From the NCBI RefSeq assembly GCF_002964705.1, contig NZ_PQCD01000055.1, forward strand, positions 1-64,000: DNA of 64,000 bases, read 5' to 3'. The translations under genes and the position numbers were made by a program. The notes beneath the pieces were generated by a model that searched no databases, was not told where the DNA came from, and saw nothing but the letters and a program-made list of their open reading frames with translations. This DNA is from Pseudoalteromonas sp. T1lg75. Its GTDB lineage: Bacteria > Pseudomonadota > Gammaproteobacteria > Enterobacterales > Alteromonadaceae. This document shows, piece by piece, positions 52,697 through 60,481 of this stretch; the stretch's first letter is position 1; each line of letters begins with the position of its first letter.

Positions 52697-55288
52697 TTAG
52701 AACTTAACGTTCACACTCGCGAAGAAGCGACGACCTAGTACGTCATACGTGTACGGGTCAGTGTTAGAGTCGTTGTTGCCTGTGTAGTAAGGCGCTTGCT
52801 TATCAAACAGGTTGTTTACACCACCAGATAGCGACACTGTGTCGTTGATGATGTATGAACCGCTGATGTCGTGGTAAACCACAGTGCCAACGCTTGGTAC
52901 TAAACACTTGCTGTTTTCTTTTTGACAAGAGTAATCATCTAAACCATCGATCATACGTGCCTGATACTGTGCATCCCAGCTATCGCCAGCAACATTTAGC
53001 GTGAAGTTAGTCTTGTACTCAGCATAGCTACCTAGGCTAGAAGTTACTAGACCTACATAGTCGATGCTGCTTGTACCTGAATCAACAATGTACTCGTCAA
53101 GGATAGTGATATCCAGGCCTGTACGCCATGCTAGGTCAAGAGCGTCAAACGCGTACTTGAAGTTAACATCGTAGCCTTTAGTTTGCTCAGCACCGATGTT
53201 TTGTAGCTGGTTGTTGAAGCTAATACGGCCAGTGCTTTGGTTGAAGTTGATGTCTGCAGACTGACATAGCGCCGAACCGGTGTTGATGTAACCACCTGTG
53301 TTCTTGTCTAGACAGTACTCAACAATGTACTGGTCGTTTACGCTTGAAATCGCATTTTCGATTTCGATGTCGAAGTAGTCAACGGTCATTGAGAAACCGT
53401 CTAACCATGAAGGCGCGTATACGAAACCAGCAGTTAGCGTATCAGCTTCTTCCGGAGTTAGCTGGTCGTTACCACCTACAGTTACTTCAGCCTGGTCTTG
53501 TGCACCTGGGAACTTAACCTGTTCGAATGAAGGTGATTTACCTTGGTATAGCTCTGATACAGTAGGAGCACGGAAAGCCGTTGAACGTACCGCACGAAGC
53601 ATTAGTTCATCGTTTACACGATAAGTTAGACCTAGCTTCCAGGTCTCGTCAGAACCGAAGGTGCTGTAGTCGAATGCACGAACGGCTGCACTTAGGTCGA
53701 TGCTGTCAGCAAATGCTGCATCGGCAACTAGCGGCACGGCGAATTCAACATAGGCTTCGTTTACATCGAAACGACCGCCGGTAGGCTCAACACGAGGGTC
53801 ATTAGCAAGACCTTGTGAAGTTAGTGAATCTGGAACATACCAGGCTTTTTCTTCACGACGCTCGATACCCGCAGCGAAACCTACGTAACCGGCAGGAAGT
53901 TCCATTACTTCACCGTTAAGGCCCGCAGAGATAACCAATAGCTGGCTACCGCCCGAGTTGTTTTCGGTGTAGTTGTACTGTTGTAGGTTGTCACCAGACC
54001 AGTCAGCTTGATCTAATGGGTTGAAGTCGCCTTCAACGATAGCGTCTTGGATTGAACCCATGTTTAGTAGGTTAGTTGCGCGGTCAACCGAGTCGTTACG
54101 ACCGAATACAACTGATGTATCCCAGCCCCAACCGTTGTCGAACTCACCGTTTAGGCCAACTACGGCACGTACAGTATCTACAACCTGCTCGTAGCCACGA
54201 GGACCAACGTCAGTCATACGACGACCGTAAGAGATCTCTTCACCGTCAGCAACACCATGCGCCAATAGTGAATCACCCATGTTTTCGGCGTCATAAGTAA
54301 AGTCAAACCATACTGGCTGAGGTGCCATTTGCTGATCTGACCAACGCTTAGAGTAAGTGAATTCAGTAACAAGACGCGTAGTGTCTGTTAGCTCAAAGTT
54401 ACCCACACCCGTTAGGTTAAGACGACGCATTGGCGTGTATAGATAGCTCGCTTGTGAGAAATTATATCGATCTTTAGTATCGTCGAAATCGTGCCACTCA
54501 CCGTCTGCCTGACCTTGTAGGTTGGCATTGTCAGCCCAAACGTGACCGAAAGGCGTGTAAGAAGAACCGCCACAGTAGAAGCTGCCGTTGTCGTAGTCTT
54601 CGCTAATCGGGCAATCAGAGAAATCACGGTCGGCCTGAGAAGCATCGCCACGGTCGGTGTACTGAAGACCGATAACCACGTTACCACGGTCGAAGCTAGA
54701 ACCCATAGTGATGTCGAATGAAGTCTCATCGGCGTCGCCTTCACCGGTGATAGCACCGCTCAGGTTCATGTCCAGACCTTCGAAGTCATCTTTAAGGATG
54801 ATGTTAACTACGCCGGCTACCGCATCGGTACCGTAAACAGCAGAAGCACCGTCTTTTAGTACTTCAACTGATTTGATCATAGAAACAGGGATGGTGTTAA
54901 GGTCAACAGTAGACGCAGCACCTGTACCTGAGTTGATCATACGACGACCGTTTACAAGTACTAGCGTACGCTGAGCACCTAAACCACGTAGATCAACGCG
55001 TGCGTTACCACCTGAGCCGTTGTTTACGGCTGGGTTAGTCATGGCACCGCTGGCAGCCGTCATTTTTTGTAATACGCTATCGATGCTGGTCGCACCCATG
55101 GCTTTAATATCGTTGGCACCGATCAAGGTTACTGGCGACGCAGTTTCCATGTCGGTACGCTTGATGCGAGAGCCCGTTACTTGAATCTTTTCAATTGCGT
55201 CGGCTGAAGAATCCGCAGCAATTGCTTGAACACTTGAGAACATAGGCAAAGCTGCAACAACAGCTAGCCCTAGTTGTGTCTTTTTCAT
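52697..55288 (-). CDS. TonB-dependent outer membrane receptor
   Basis: An 863-residue outer membrane transporter. The signal peptide ends near AIAA (about 25). The TonB box region is EKIQVTGSRIKR (about 33-44), the plug domain (about 50-165) contains LRGLGAQRTLVLVNGRR and SVEVLKDGASAVYGTDAVAGVVNI, and a 22-strand barrel ends in Phe (ASVNVKF). This IQVTGSRI type is common for carbohydrate or peptide uptake in Alteromonadales, but the substrate is unknown. Codon choice is biased like that of the cbb3 genes, suggesting high expression. A ribosome site AGGG precedes the ATG. Confidence 0.93.
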   Translation of the reverse strand: MKKTQLGLAVVAALPMFSSVQAIAADSSADAIEKIQVTGSRIKRTDMETASPVTLIGANDIKAMGATSIDSVLQKMTAASGAMTNPAVNNGSGGNARVDLRGLGAQRTLVLVNGRRMINSGTGAASTVDLNTIPVSMIKSVEVLKDGASAVYGTDAVAGVVNIILKDDFEGLDMNLSGAITGEGDADETSFDITMGSSFDRGNVVIGLQYTDRGDASQADRDFSDCPISEDYDNGSFYCGGSSYTPFGHVWADNANLQGQADGEWHDFDDTKDRYNFSQASYLYTPMRRLNLTGVGNFELTDTTRLVTEFTYSKRWSDQQMAPQPVWFDFTYDAENMGDSLLAHGVADGEEISYGRRMTDVGPRGYEQVVDTVRAVVGLNGEFDNGWGWDTSVVFGRNDSVDRATNLLNMGSIQDAIVEGDFNPLDQADWSGDNLQQYNYTENNSGGSQLLVISAGLNGEVMELPAGYVGFAAGIERREEKAWYVPDSLTSQGLANDPRVEPTGGRFDVNEAYVEFAVPLVADAAFADSIDLSAAVRAFDYSTFGSDETWKLGLTYRVNDELMLRAVRSTAFRAPTVSELYQGKSPSFEQVKFPGAQDQAEVTVGGNDQLTPEEADTLTAGFVYAPSWLDGFSMTVDYFDIEIENAISSVNDQYIVEYCLDKNTGGYINTGSALCQSADINFNQSTGRISFNNQLQNIGAEQTKGYDVNFKYAFDALDLAWRTGLDITILDEYIVDSGTSSIDYVGLVTSSLGSYAEYKTNFTLNVAGDSWDAQYQARMIDGLDDYSCQKENSKCLVPSVGTVVYHDISGSYIINDTVSLSGGVNNLFDKQAPYYTGNNDSNTDPYTYDVLGRRFFASVNVKF

Positions 55289-55387
55289 ATTAAACCCTAC
55301 TTGTTGAATTTTTACCCGATTTGGGTGGCTATGCAGTTCATATTTTTATGAATTTACTGCACAACGCCGAGCAACTTAGGTTTAATT

Positions 55388-55407
55388 AACTGAATGAAAA
55401 CTGAATG
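55388..55407. promoter_or_regulatory. Tandem AACTGAATG repeats, probable response-regulator site
   Basis: AACTGAATG occurs twice, at 55388-55396 and 55399-55407, with starts exactly 11 bases apart. Direct repeats in phase with one DNA turn are typical of OmpR/PhoB-class regulators. It lies 100 bases upstream of the receptor start. The sequence is not a match to the Pho box beyond CTG. Confidence 0.45.
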
Positions 55408-55413
55408 GGAGTG

Positions 55414-55546
55414 CAGGTATCAAACAACGTAAAATACCCCGAGTTTTCCCATAAAAGCATGTAACCACTTGTTATAAATGTTTACGTCTATAAGCCTTTA
55501 AAAATACGAACTAAGCACCTTTTTAAATGACAATTTTTGATACCTG
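55414..55546. repeat. 11-base inverted repeat flanking 111 bases
   Basis: CAGGTATCAAA (55414-55424) and its exact complement TTTGATACCTG (55536-55546) border an AT-rich segment upstream of the TonB receptor gene. They could be paired regulator half-sites that loop DNA, or the ends of a tiny mobile repeat. Confidence 0.4.
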
Positions 55547-55892
55547 AAACTATATGCGGTGACTTTGTAACTCAATGTAATCGATGGTGGTGGGCTTTGC
55601 TTAATCGAAAATTTACAACTTATACACAGGCCGTTATTCATGCATTTAAAATATACTGGTTAAATTAATAGCTTAGCGGCACTCGTTTTGGACTTGCTCA
55701 AAAAGCAACAATGCAAGGCGATTATAATCCACCCAACTATCGGTGAATTTATATGCAAATATGTCGTTCGAGCGGGATTGGCAAAAACAGCCATAAGAAT
55801 GAAGTGTAAGCCGCAAAGTGAGTGATGCCACAGACTAGGCCTCAGGCTAAGCCTTGAGTGAGACCTTTTGGCAGGGCCGTCCTCTAGGCCGG

Positions 55893-56336
55893 TTACGGAT
55901 GGGTTACGTTAATGGGATAGGCCAGAGTTTGCACTTGCCCCCGGTGGCTGACTTGAACCTTTAGCTGCCAAAGCATGTTAGGTTCGGAGCAGGCACCGAC
56001 CATGATGTCCGCCTGCCATAAGCGTGCGTCAATTTGCTTAAAAAGCACCGGGATGGTGCCCATATACATGGTGATCCCCTGCATCTGTGCGCTCTCTATC
56101 AGGGCGTCAGCTGGCATGTGTAAAGACACAGAAAACGGAGACTCAGGATGGACACGCTCGCCACTGAGGGCGAATCGGAATGAGTCGATGTTGAGCGGGT
56201 GATGGTCACAACAATGGGTGAGCGACGCATCTTTGACTATACTCATGTCGGTGTCGTCACACGCGGTCAGTGACAGCATGGTCGCCAACAGGGGATAGAA
56301 AACAAGATAGTGACGGGGATGTAACGACAGCTTCAT
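55893..56336 (-). CDS. Lipoprotein with Cys/His and Met motifs beside the cbb3 oxidase genes
   Basis: A 147-residue lipoprotein. The lipobox LTAC gives C26; Asp follows at +2, which by the E. coli rule keeps it in the inner membrane. Close to the lipid anchor is HCCDHH (41-46), and further on M85, M90 and M92 form a Met-rich patch, so metal binding, perhaps copper, is plausible. The rest appears to be a beta-sandwich slightly like FixH (MPADALIESAQ..., LWQADI). It is divergent from ccoN. I infer a role in oxidase assembly or copper handling, unproven. Confidence 0.65.
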   Translation of the reverse strand: MKLSLHPRHYLVFYPLLATMLSLTACDDTDMSIVKDASLTHCCDHHPLNIDSFRFALSGERVHPESPFSVSLHMPADALIESAQMQGITMYMGTIPVLFKQIDARLWQADIMVGACSEPNMLWQLKVQVSHRGQVQTLAYPINVTHP

Positions 56337-56650
56337 GGTTATTTATTGAACATTGATTTAGCGTCAATATTAACCAATGGGATCCACGCTGACTAGGCAT
56401 TAGTTAAAAAATCCCCAACTTCGCATGATAATTTGATTGAAGTCATTATTTTAGCCATTTGCGCTATCTTTTTGAGGTCAAAAATTTTATTATTTCGACC
56501 GCAAATAATAAGAGTGTTGCGAGTCTGCTTTCTGAAACGCTTAATAAAATGAGAGTTTTAGGTAGTCGGCTTTGACACCATCAGTAGGCCCTATTCGCAA
56601 GAGTAGGTATTTCATTTCTAATCGCATAATAATGCAGCGGAAACCTGACA
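56337..56650. other. Divergent promoter region of the cco operon
   Basis: 314 bases between the lipoprotein gene (minus) and ccoN (plus). It contains an FNR-like site at 56433-56446 and a 16-bp palindrome TTTTTGA-GG-TCAAAAA at 56469-56484. I could not pick out the core promoter boxes with confidence. Confidence 0.5.
56433..56446. promoter_or_regulatory. FNR-like box upstream of ccoN
   Basis: TTGAT-TGAA-GTCAT matches the FNR consensus TTGAT-N4-ATCAA at 8 of 10 defined bases: left half perfect, right half three of five. It is 205 bases from the ccoN start, so the promoter would have to lie in the middle of the leader. An fnr gene is at the end of the same gene block. Confidence 0.4.
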
Positions 56651-58084
56651 ATGAGCCAAACAGTAGCATCACAAACTGAGTACAACTATAAAGTTGTTCG
56701 CCAATTCGCTATTATGACAGTGATTTGGGGCATCGTTGGCATGAGTGTTGGTGTGTTAATTGCTGCCCAGCTTGCCTGGCCAGCATTGAACTTCGATACC
56801 CCATGGCTAACATACTCTCGACTACGTCCGTTACACACGAACGCAGTTATCTTCGCATTCGGCACCAGTGCCCTGTTCGCAACGTCGTATTACGTTGTGC
56901 AGCGTACCTGCCAAACGCGCCTTTTCTCCGATAAACTTGCAGCTTTCACCTTCTGGGGCTGGCAGTTGGTTATCGTTTTAGCCGCCATTACCCTGCCTTT
57001 GGGTATTACCAGCTCGAAAGAATATGCCGAGCTTGAGTGGCCAATCGATATCCTAATCGCCATCGTCTGGATTTCTTACGCTGTTGTTTTCTTTGGCACC
57101 CTGATTAAGCGTAAAGTATCGCACATCTATGTTGCCAACTGGTTCTATGCCGGCTTCATTATCACGGTTGCGGTATTGCACATTGTTAACAGCATGGCCG
57201 TGCCGGTATCACTGACTAAGTCATACTCTATCTACGCCGGTGCCGTTGATGCCATGGTACAGTGGTGGTACGGTCACAATGCGGTAGGTTTCCTACTGAC
57301 GGCTGGTTTCCTTGGTATGATGTATTACTTCGTACCTAAGCAAGCGGGTCGCCCTGTATATTCTTACCGTCTATCGGTTGTTCACTTCTGGGCACTTATC
57401 TCTCTATACATCTGGGCTGGTCCTCACCACCTACACTACACCGCGCTACCAGACTGGACTCAGTCACTGGGTATGGTGATGTCTGTAATTCTATTCGTGC
57501 CGTCTTGGGGTGGCATGATCAACGGTATCATGACGCTATCTGGCGCATGGCACAAACTACGTACCGACCCGGTACTTCGTTTCCTAGTTGTATCGCTTTC
57601 TTTCTACGGTATGTCTACGTTCGAAGGCCCGATGATGGCTATCAAGTCAGTAAACGCGCTTTCGCACTACACTGACTGGACCGTTGGTCACGTACACTCG
57701 GGTGCCCTAGGTTGGGTTGCCATGATTTCAATCGGTGCTACATACCACCTTATCCCTGCACTATTCGGCCACAGCCGTATGTACAGCGTGAAACTGGTTA
57801 ACACCCACTTCTGGCTACACACGGTAGGTGTTGTACTGTACATCGTTGCTATGTGGATCTCTGGCGTAATGCAAGGTCTAATGTGGCGTGCAGTAAACGA
57901 AGACGGTACGCTTATGTACAGCTTCGTACAATCGCTAGAAGCATCACATCCTTTCTACATCATGCGTTTCCTAGGCGGTGTATTCATCGTAGCGGGTATG
58001 CTGGTAATGGCCTACAACAGCTATCGCACTATTGCAGCTAAGAAAGGCTCAATTGCAGACGATGCGCAAGCACAAGTAGCTTAA
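56651..58084 (+). CDS. ccoN: cbb3-type cytochrome c oxidase subunit I
   Basis: The catalytic subunit (477 residues, about 12 helices) that reduces oxygen at the heme b3-CuB centre and pumps protons; its high oxygen affinity serves microaerobic respiration. Heme and copper ligand regions are visible as [14 protein letters not shown] (low-spin heme His), [11 protein letters not shown] (CuB His and the cross-linked Tyr region), [10 protein letters not shown] and [12 protein letters not shown] with its two late His. First gene of ccoNOQP. Confidence 0.96.
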   Translation: MSQTVASQTEYNYKVVRQFAIMTVIWGIVGMSVGVLIAAQLAWPALNFDTPWLTYSRLRPLHTNAVIFAFGTSALFATSYYVVQRTCQTRLFSDKLAAFTFWGWQLVIVLAAITLPLGITSSKEYAELEWPIDILIAIVWISYAVVFFGTLIKRKVSHIYVANWFYAGFIITVAVLHIVNSMAVPVSLTKSYSIYAGAVDAMVQWWYGHNAVGFLLTAGFLGMMYYFVPKQAGRPVYSYRLSVVHFWALISLYIWAGPHHLHYTALPDWTQSLGMVMSVILFVPSWGGMINGIMTLSGAWHKLRTDPVLRFLVVSLSFYGMSTFEGPMMAIKSVNALSHYTDWTVGHVHSGALGWVAMISIGATYHLIPALFGHSRMYSVKLVNTHFWLHTVGVVLYIVAMWISGVMQGLMWRAVNEDGTLMYSFVQSLEASHPFYIMRFLGGVFIVAGMLVMAYNSYRTIAAKKGSIADDAQAQVA

Positions 58085-58092
58085 GGGGTAGG

Positions 58093-58716
58093 ATGATGAG
58101 CAATAATAACTCTAGCAACAAACACGAAATTGTTGAAAAGAACGTTGGCCTAATGGCCATTCTCACGGTGTTCGCTATCAGCTTTGGTGCCCTAGTGGAA
58201 ATCACTCCGTTGATGTTCCAAAAAGACACCACTGAGCCGGTAGACGGTCTACGCCCACTAACGGCGCTAGAACTTGAAGGCCGCGACATCTATGTACGTG
58301 AAGGTTGTTATAACTGTCACTCACAGATGATCCGTCCTTTCCGTGACGAAGTTGAACGCTACGGCCACTACTCTGTTGCCGGTGAAAGCGTTTGGGACCA
58401 CCCATTCCAGTGGGGTTCTAAGCGTACCGGTCCAGATCTGGCTCGTGTTGGTGAACGTTACTCTGACGATTGGCACTACGCTCACTTAATGGACCCACGC
58501 GCCGTGGTTCCTGAGTCAAACATGCCAGCTTTTCCTTGGTTAGATGAAAACGTACTTGATGGCGAGTTAACTGCAAAGAAAATGGAAGTCTTCCGCGACT
58601 TCGGCGTACCTTACACGGATGAACAAATCCAAGGTGCCCAAGAGTCGGTTAAAGGCAAGACTGAAATGCAAGCGCTTATCGCTTACTTGCAGCAACTTGG
58701 CACACACTTGAAGTAA
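58093..58716 (+). CDS. ccoO: cbb3-type cytochrome c oxidase subunit II
   Basis: A 207-residue membrane-anchored mono-heme cytochrome c that feeds electrons to CcoN. One helix (about 17-38) precedes the heme site CYNCH (C72, C75, H76); the distal Met is probably in [18 protein letters not shown] precedes two adjacent ATGs (58093 and 58096), eight bases after ccoN. Confidence 0.95.
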   Translation: MMSNNNSSNKHEIVEKNVGLMAILTVFAISFGALVEITPLMFQKDTTEPVDGLRPLTALELEGRDIYVREGCYNCHSQMIRPFRDEVERYGHYSVAGESVWDHPFQWGSKRTGPDLARVGERYSDDWHYAHLMDPRAVVPESNMPAFPWLDENVLDGELTAKKMEVFRDFGVPYTDEQIQGAQESVKGKTEMQALIAYLQQLGTHLK

Positions 58717-58721
58717 TTATT

Positions 58722-58907
58722 ATGGATTACGGCACGTTCAGAGGCATTTTAACTCTGGTAATAATGGTACTTTTTATCGTGATTGTGTTGTGGGCCTTCA
58801 GCAAGCGCAGCAAAAAGCGCTTCGATGATGCAGCCAACGCCGTGTTTGAAGACGAAAAGAAACACCAAAGCACAATCACTAATGAGGAAAAGGAGTCTGA
58901 GAAATGA
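58722..58907 (+). CDS. ccoQ: cbb3-type oxidase small subunit CcoQ
   Basis: A 61-residue single-helix protein (helix about 8-28) with a charged cytoplasmic tail; CcoQ stabilises the assembled oxidase. It begins five bases after ccoO and overlaps ccoP by four bases (ATGA). Confidence 0.88.
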   Translation: MDYGTFRGILTLVIMVLFIVIVLWAFSKRSKKRFDDAANAVFEDEKKHQSTITNEEKESEK

Positions 58908-59872
58908 CTAGCTTTTGGAGTATTTGGGTCATCGTTCTAACCTTGGCCTGTCTAGTTCTTATCTTCGGCCTACTAGTTTGGAACTTAAAGAACTTCGTAG
59001 GTGTTAAAGAAGGCGAGAGCTGTGGCCATGAATTCGATGGCATCGAAGAAATTAACAACCCGCTGCCTAAATGGTGGACTTACATGTTCTTCGCGACCTT
59101 CGTGTGGGCCGTGTACTACCTTGCGGCCTACCCTGGTCTAGGTAACTTTGAGGGTTTGTTAAAGTGGAAGAGCTCTAACCAGGGCGTAACATCACTTGAA
59201 GAGTCGAAAAAAGCGGTTGAAGACATGCACGCTAACGGCTACCGCATACAGCTGGATGGCGAGTACCGCGCGGCAGAAGAAAAATTCGGCCCTATTTTTG
59301 AGTCATTCGCTAAGCGTGACGTACTGGACCTGGCATCTGACGAGCAAGCACTAGAAATCGGCCAACGCCTGTTTCTACAAAACTGTGCTCAGTGTCACGG
59401 CTCTGACGCCCGTGGTGGTGACGGCTTCCCTAACCTAACCGACAAAGACTGGTTATACGGTGGTACGCCTGACAAGATCAAAGAAACGCTACTACACGGT
59501 CGTGTTGCTGCTATGCCTAGCTGGGAAGCAGCCCTTGGCGACCAAGGCATCAAAGAAATGACTGCCTATGTACTTAGCCTTTCTGGTCGTACGGTTAACC
59601 AACGTGATGCCGCCGCAGGTAAAACTAAGTTTGCCATGTGTGCTGCCTGTCACGGTGCCGACGGTAAAGGTTCAGTGGCTCACAACCTACCTTTCGGTGC
59701 ACCTAACCTAACCGATAACACTTGGTTATACGGCAGTGGTTCAGCACGTTCGGTAGAAGAAACGCTACGTAACGGTCGTGCCGGTGTAATGCCAGCGTGG
59801 AAAGAGATTCTAGGCGAAGACAAGGTTCATCTGTTGACCGCCTACGTATACAGCCTGTCGCAAGACAAGTAA
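58904..59872 (+). CDS. ccoP: cbb3-type cytochrome c oxidase subunit III
   Basis: A 322-residue di-heme cytochrome c that takes electrons from soluble cytochrome c. Two N-terminal helices (about 5-27 and 58-78) are typical of the long CcoP form; the heme sites are CAQCH (C161, C164, H165) and CAACH (C246, C249, H250), each followed by a Met-bearing segment (AAMPSWE and GVMPAWK). A strong terminator follows. Confidence 0.95.
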   Translation: MTSFWSIWVIVLTLACLVLIFGLLVWNLKNFVGVKEGESCGHEFDGIEEINNPLPKWWTYMFFATFVWAVYYLAAYPGLGNFEGLLKWKSSNQGVTSLEESKKAVEDMHANGYRIQLDGEYRAAEEKFGPIFESFAKRDVLDLASDEQALEIGQRLFLQNCAQCHGSDARGGDGFPNLTDKDWLYGGTPDKIKETLLHGRVAAMPSWEAALGDQGIKEMTAYVLSLSGRTVNQRDAAAGKTKFAMCAACHGADGKGSVAHNLPFGAPNLTDNTWLYGSGSARSVEETLRNGRAGVMPAWKEILGEDKVHLLTAYVYSLSQDK

Positions 59873-59894
59873 GCATACGAATTTAATCGAAATC

Positions 59895-59925
59895 AAAAAA
59901 GCCTCCTATTTGGAGGCTTTTTTTT
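59895..59925 (+). terminator. Terminator of ccoNOQP
   Basis: GCCTCC (59901-59906) and GGAGGC (59912-59917) extended by A/T pairs form a stem around TATTT, with eight T after it. It separates the structural genes from the assembly genes. Confidence 0.92.
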
Positions 59926-59986
59926 AGGATTTTATTCACCAATGCCGTAAAATAGCCGTCACTTATCTGGCAACTAACTTGGTATT

Positions 59987-60481
59987 ATGAACGCAACTCC
60001 CTGGTATAAGCAGTTTTGGCCTTGGTTTTTACTTTTCTTCCCCCTTGCAACCATTATTGCCTGTGTTGGCCTTATCACCCTGGCGGTGGGTAACGGCCCG
60101 GATATGGTGGTCGATGACTACTATAAAAAAGGCAAAGCCATCAACCTTGAGTTAACCAAGTTCGACAAGGCTAAGGCCTTGTATTTACACGGCGATTTAC
60201 AAATCACCGATGAGCGTATCAGCTTTGCCTTCACCAAGGGCGACGACTCAAAAGTGGCAGCGCTGAATATTGGTTTGTATCACCGCACCATAAGCGATAA
60301 AGACCTTACCTTCAGACTGACCAAAAACGCCCGTGGCCAGTTCACCACCCTACTCGACGCACCGGTTGAACAAGGTGCCTATACGGTGTTTATCACCCCG
60401 TTTGATGATACCTGGAAGCTAAAAGAAAACATTCAATTGCCGCAAGCGGGCGCCATTAAAGTGAGCCCCGAGTATAAATAA
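59987..60481 (+). CDS. fixH: FixH/CcoH-type oxidase assembly protein
   Basis: A 164-residue inner membrane protein with one N-terminal helix (about 12-34) after MNATPWYKQFWPW, the family's opening, and the conserved DDYYKKGKAINLEL just behind it. A periplasmic beta-sandwich follows. CcoH binds the assembling cbb3 complex and is needed for its stability. It ends directly before the copper ATPase gene with no spacer. Confidence 0.88.
   Translation: MNATPWYKQFWPWFLLFFPLATIIACVGLITLAVGNGPDMVVDDYYKKGKAINLELTKFDKAKALYLHGDLQITDERISFAFTKGDDSKVAALNIGLYHRTISDKDLTFRLTKNARGQFTTLLDAPVEQGAYTVFITPFDDTWKLKENIQLPQAGAIKVSPEYK

Larger units (their letters stand above)
55289..55892. other. Long AT-rich regulatory region upstream of the TonB receptor
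   Basis: About 600 bases without a credible gene. It holds the tandem repeat at 55388-55407 and the 11-base inverted repeat (55414-55424 and 55536-55546), and otherwise many A/T tracts. The right part (55780-55890) is richer in G+C, with short dyads around 55837-55862 downstream of the lipoprotein gene. Confidence 0.5.

Noticed and set aside
55630..55638. TATACACAG near TTATACACA-type sequence considered as a DnaA box
   Set aside because: A single imperfect copy with no cluster, no dnaA/gidA context and no AT-rich unwinding region of origin type.
56469..56484. Palindrome TTTTTGA-GG-TCAAAAA considered as an FNR or CRP site
   Set aside because: The TTGA and TCAA halves are only two bases apart, too close for FNR or CRP spacing; it may be another regulator's site.
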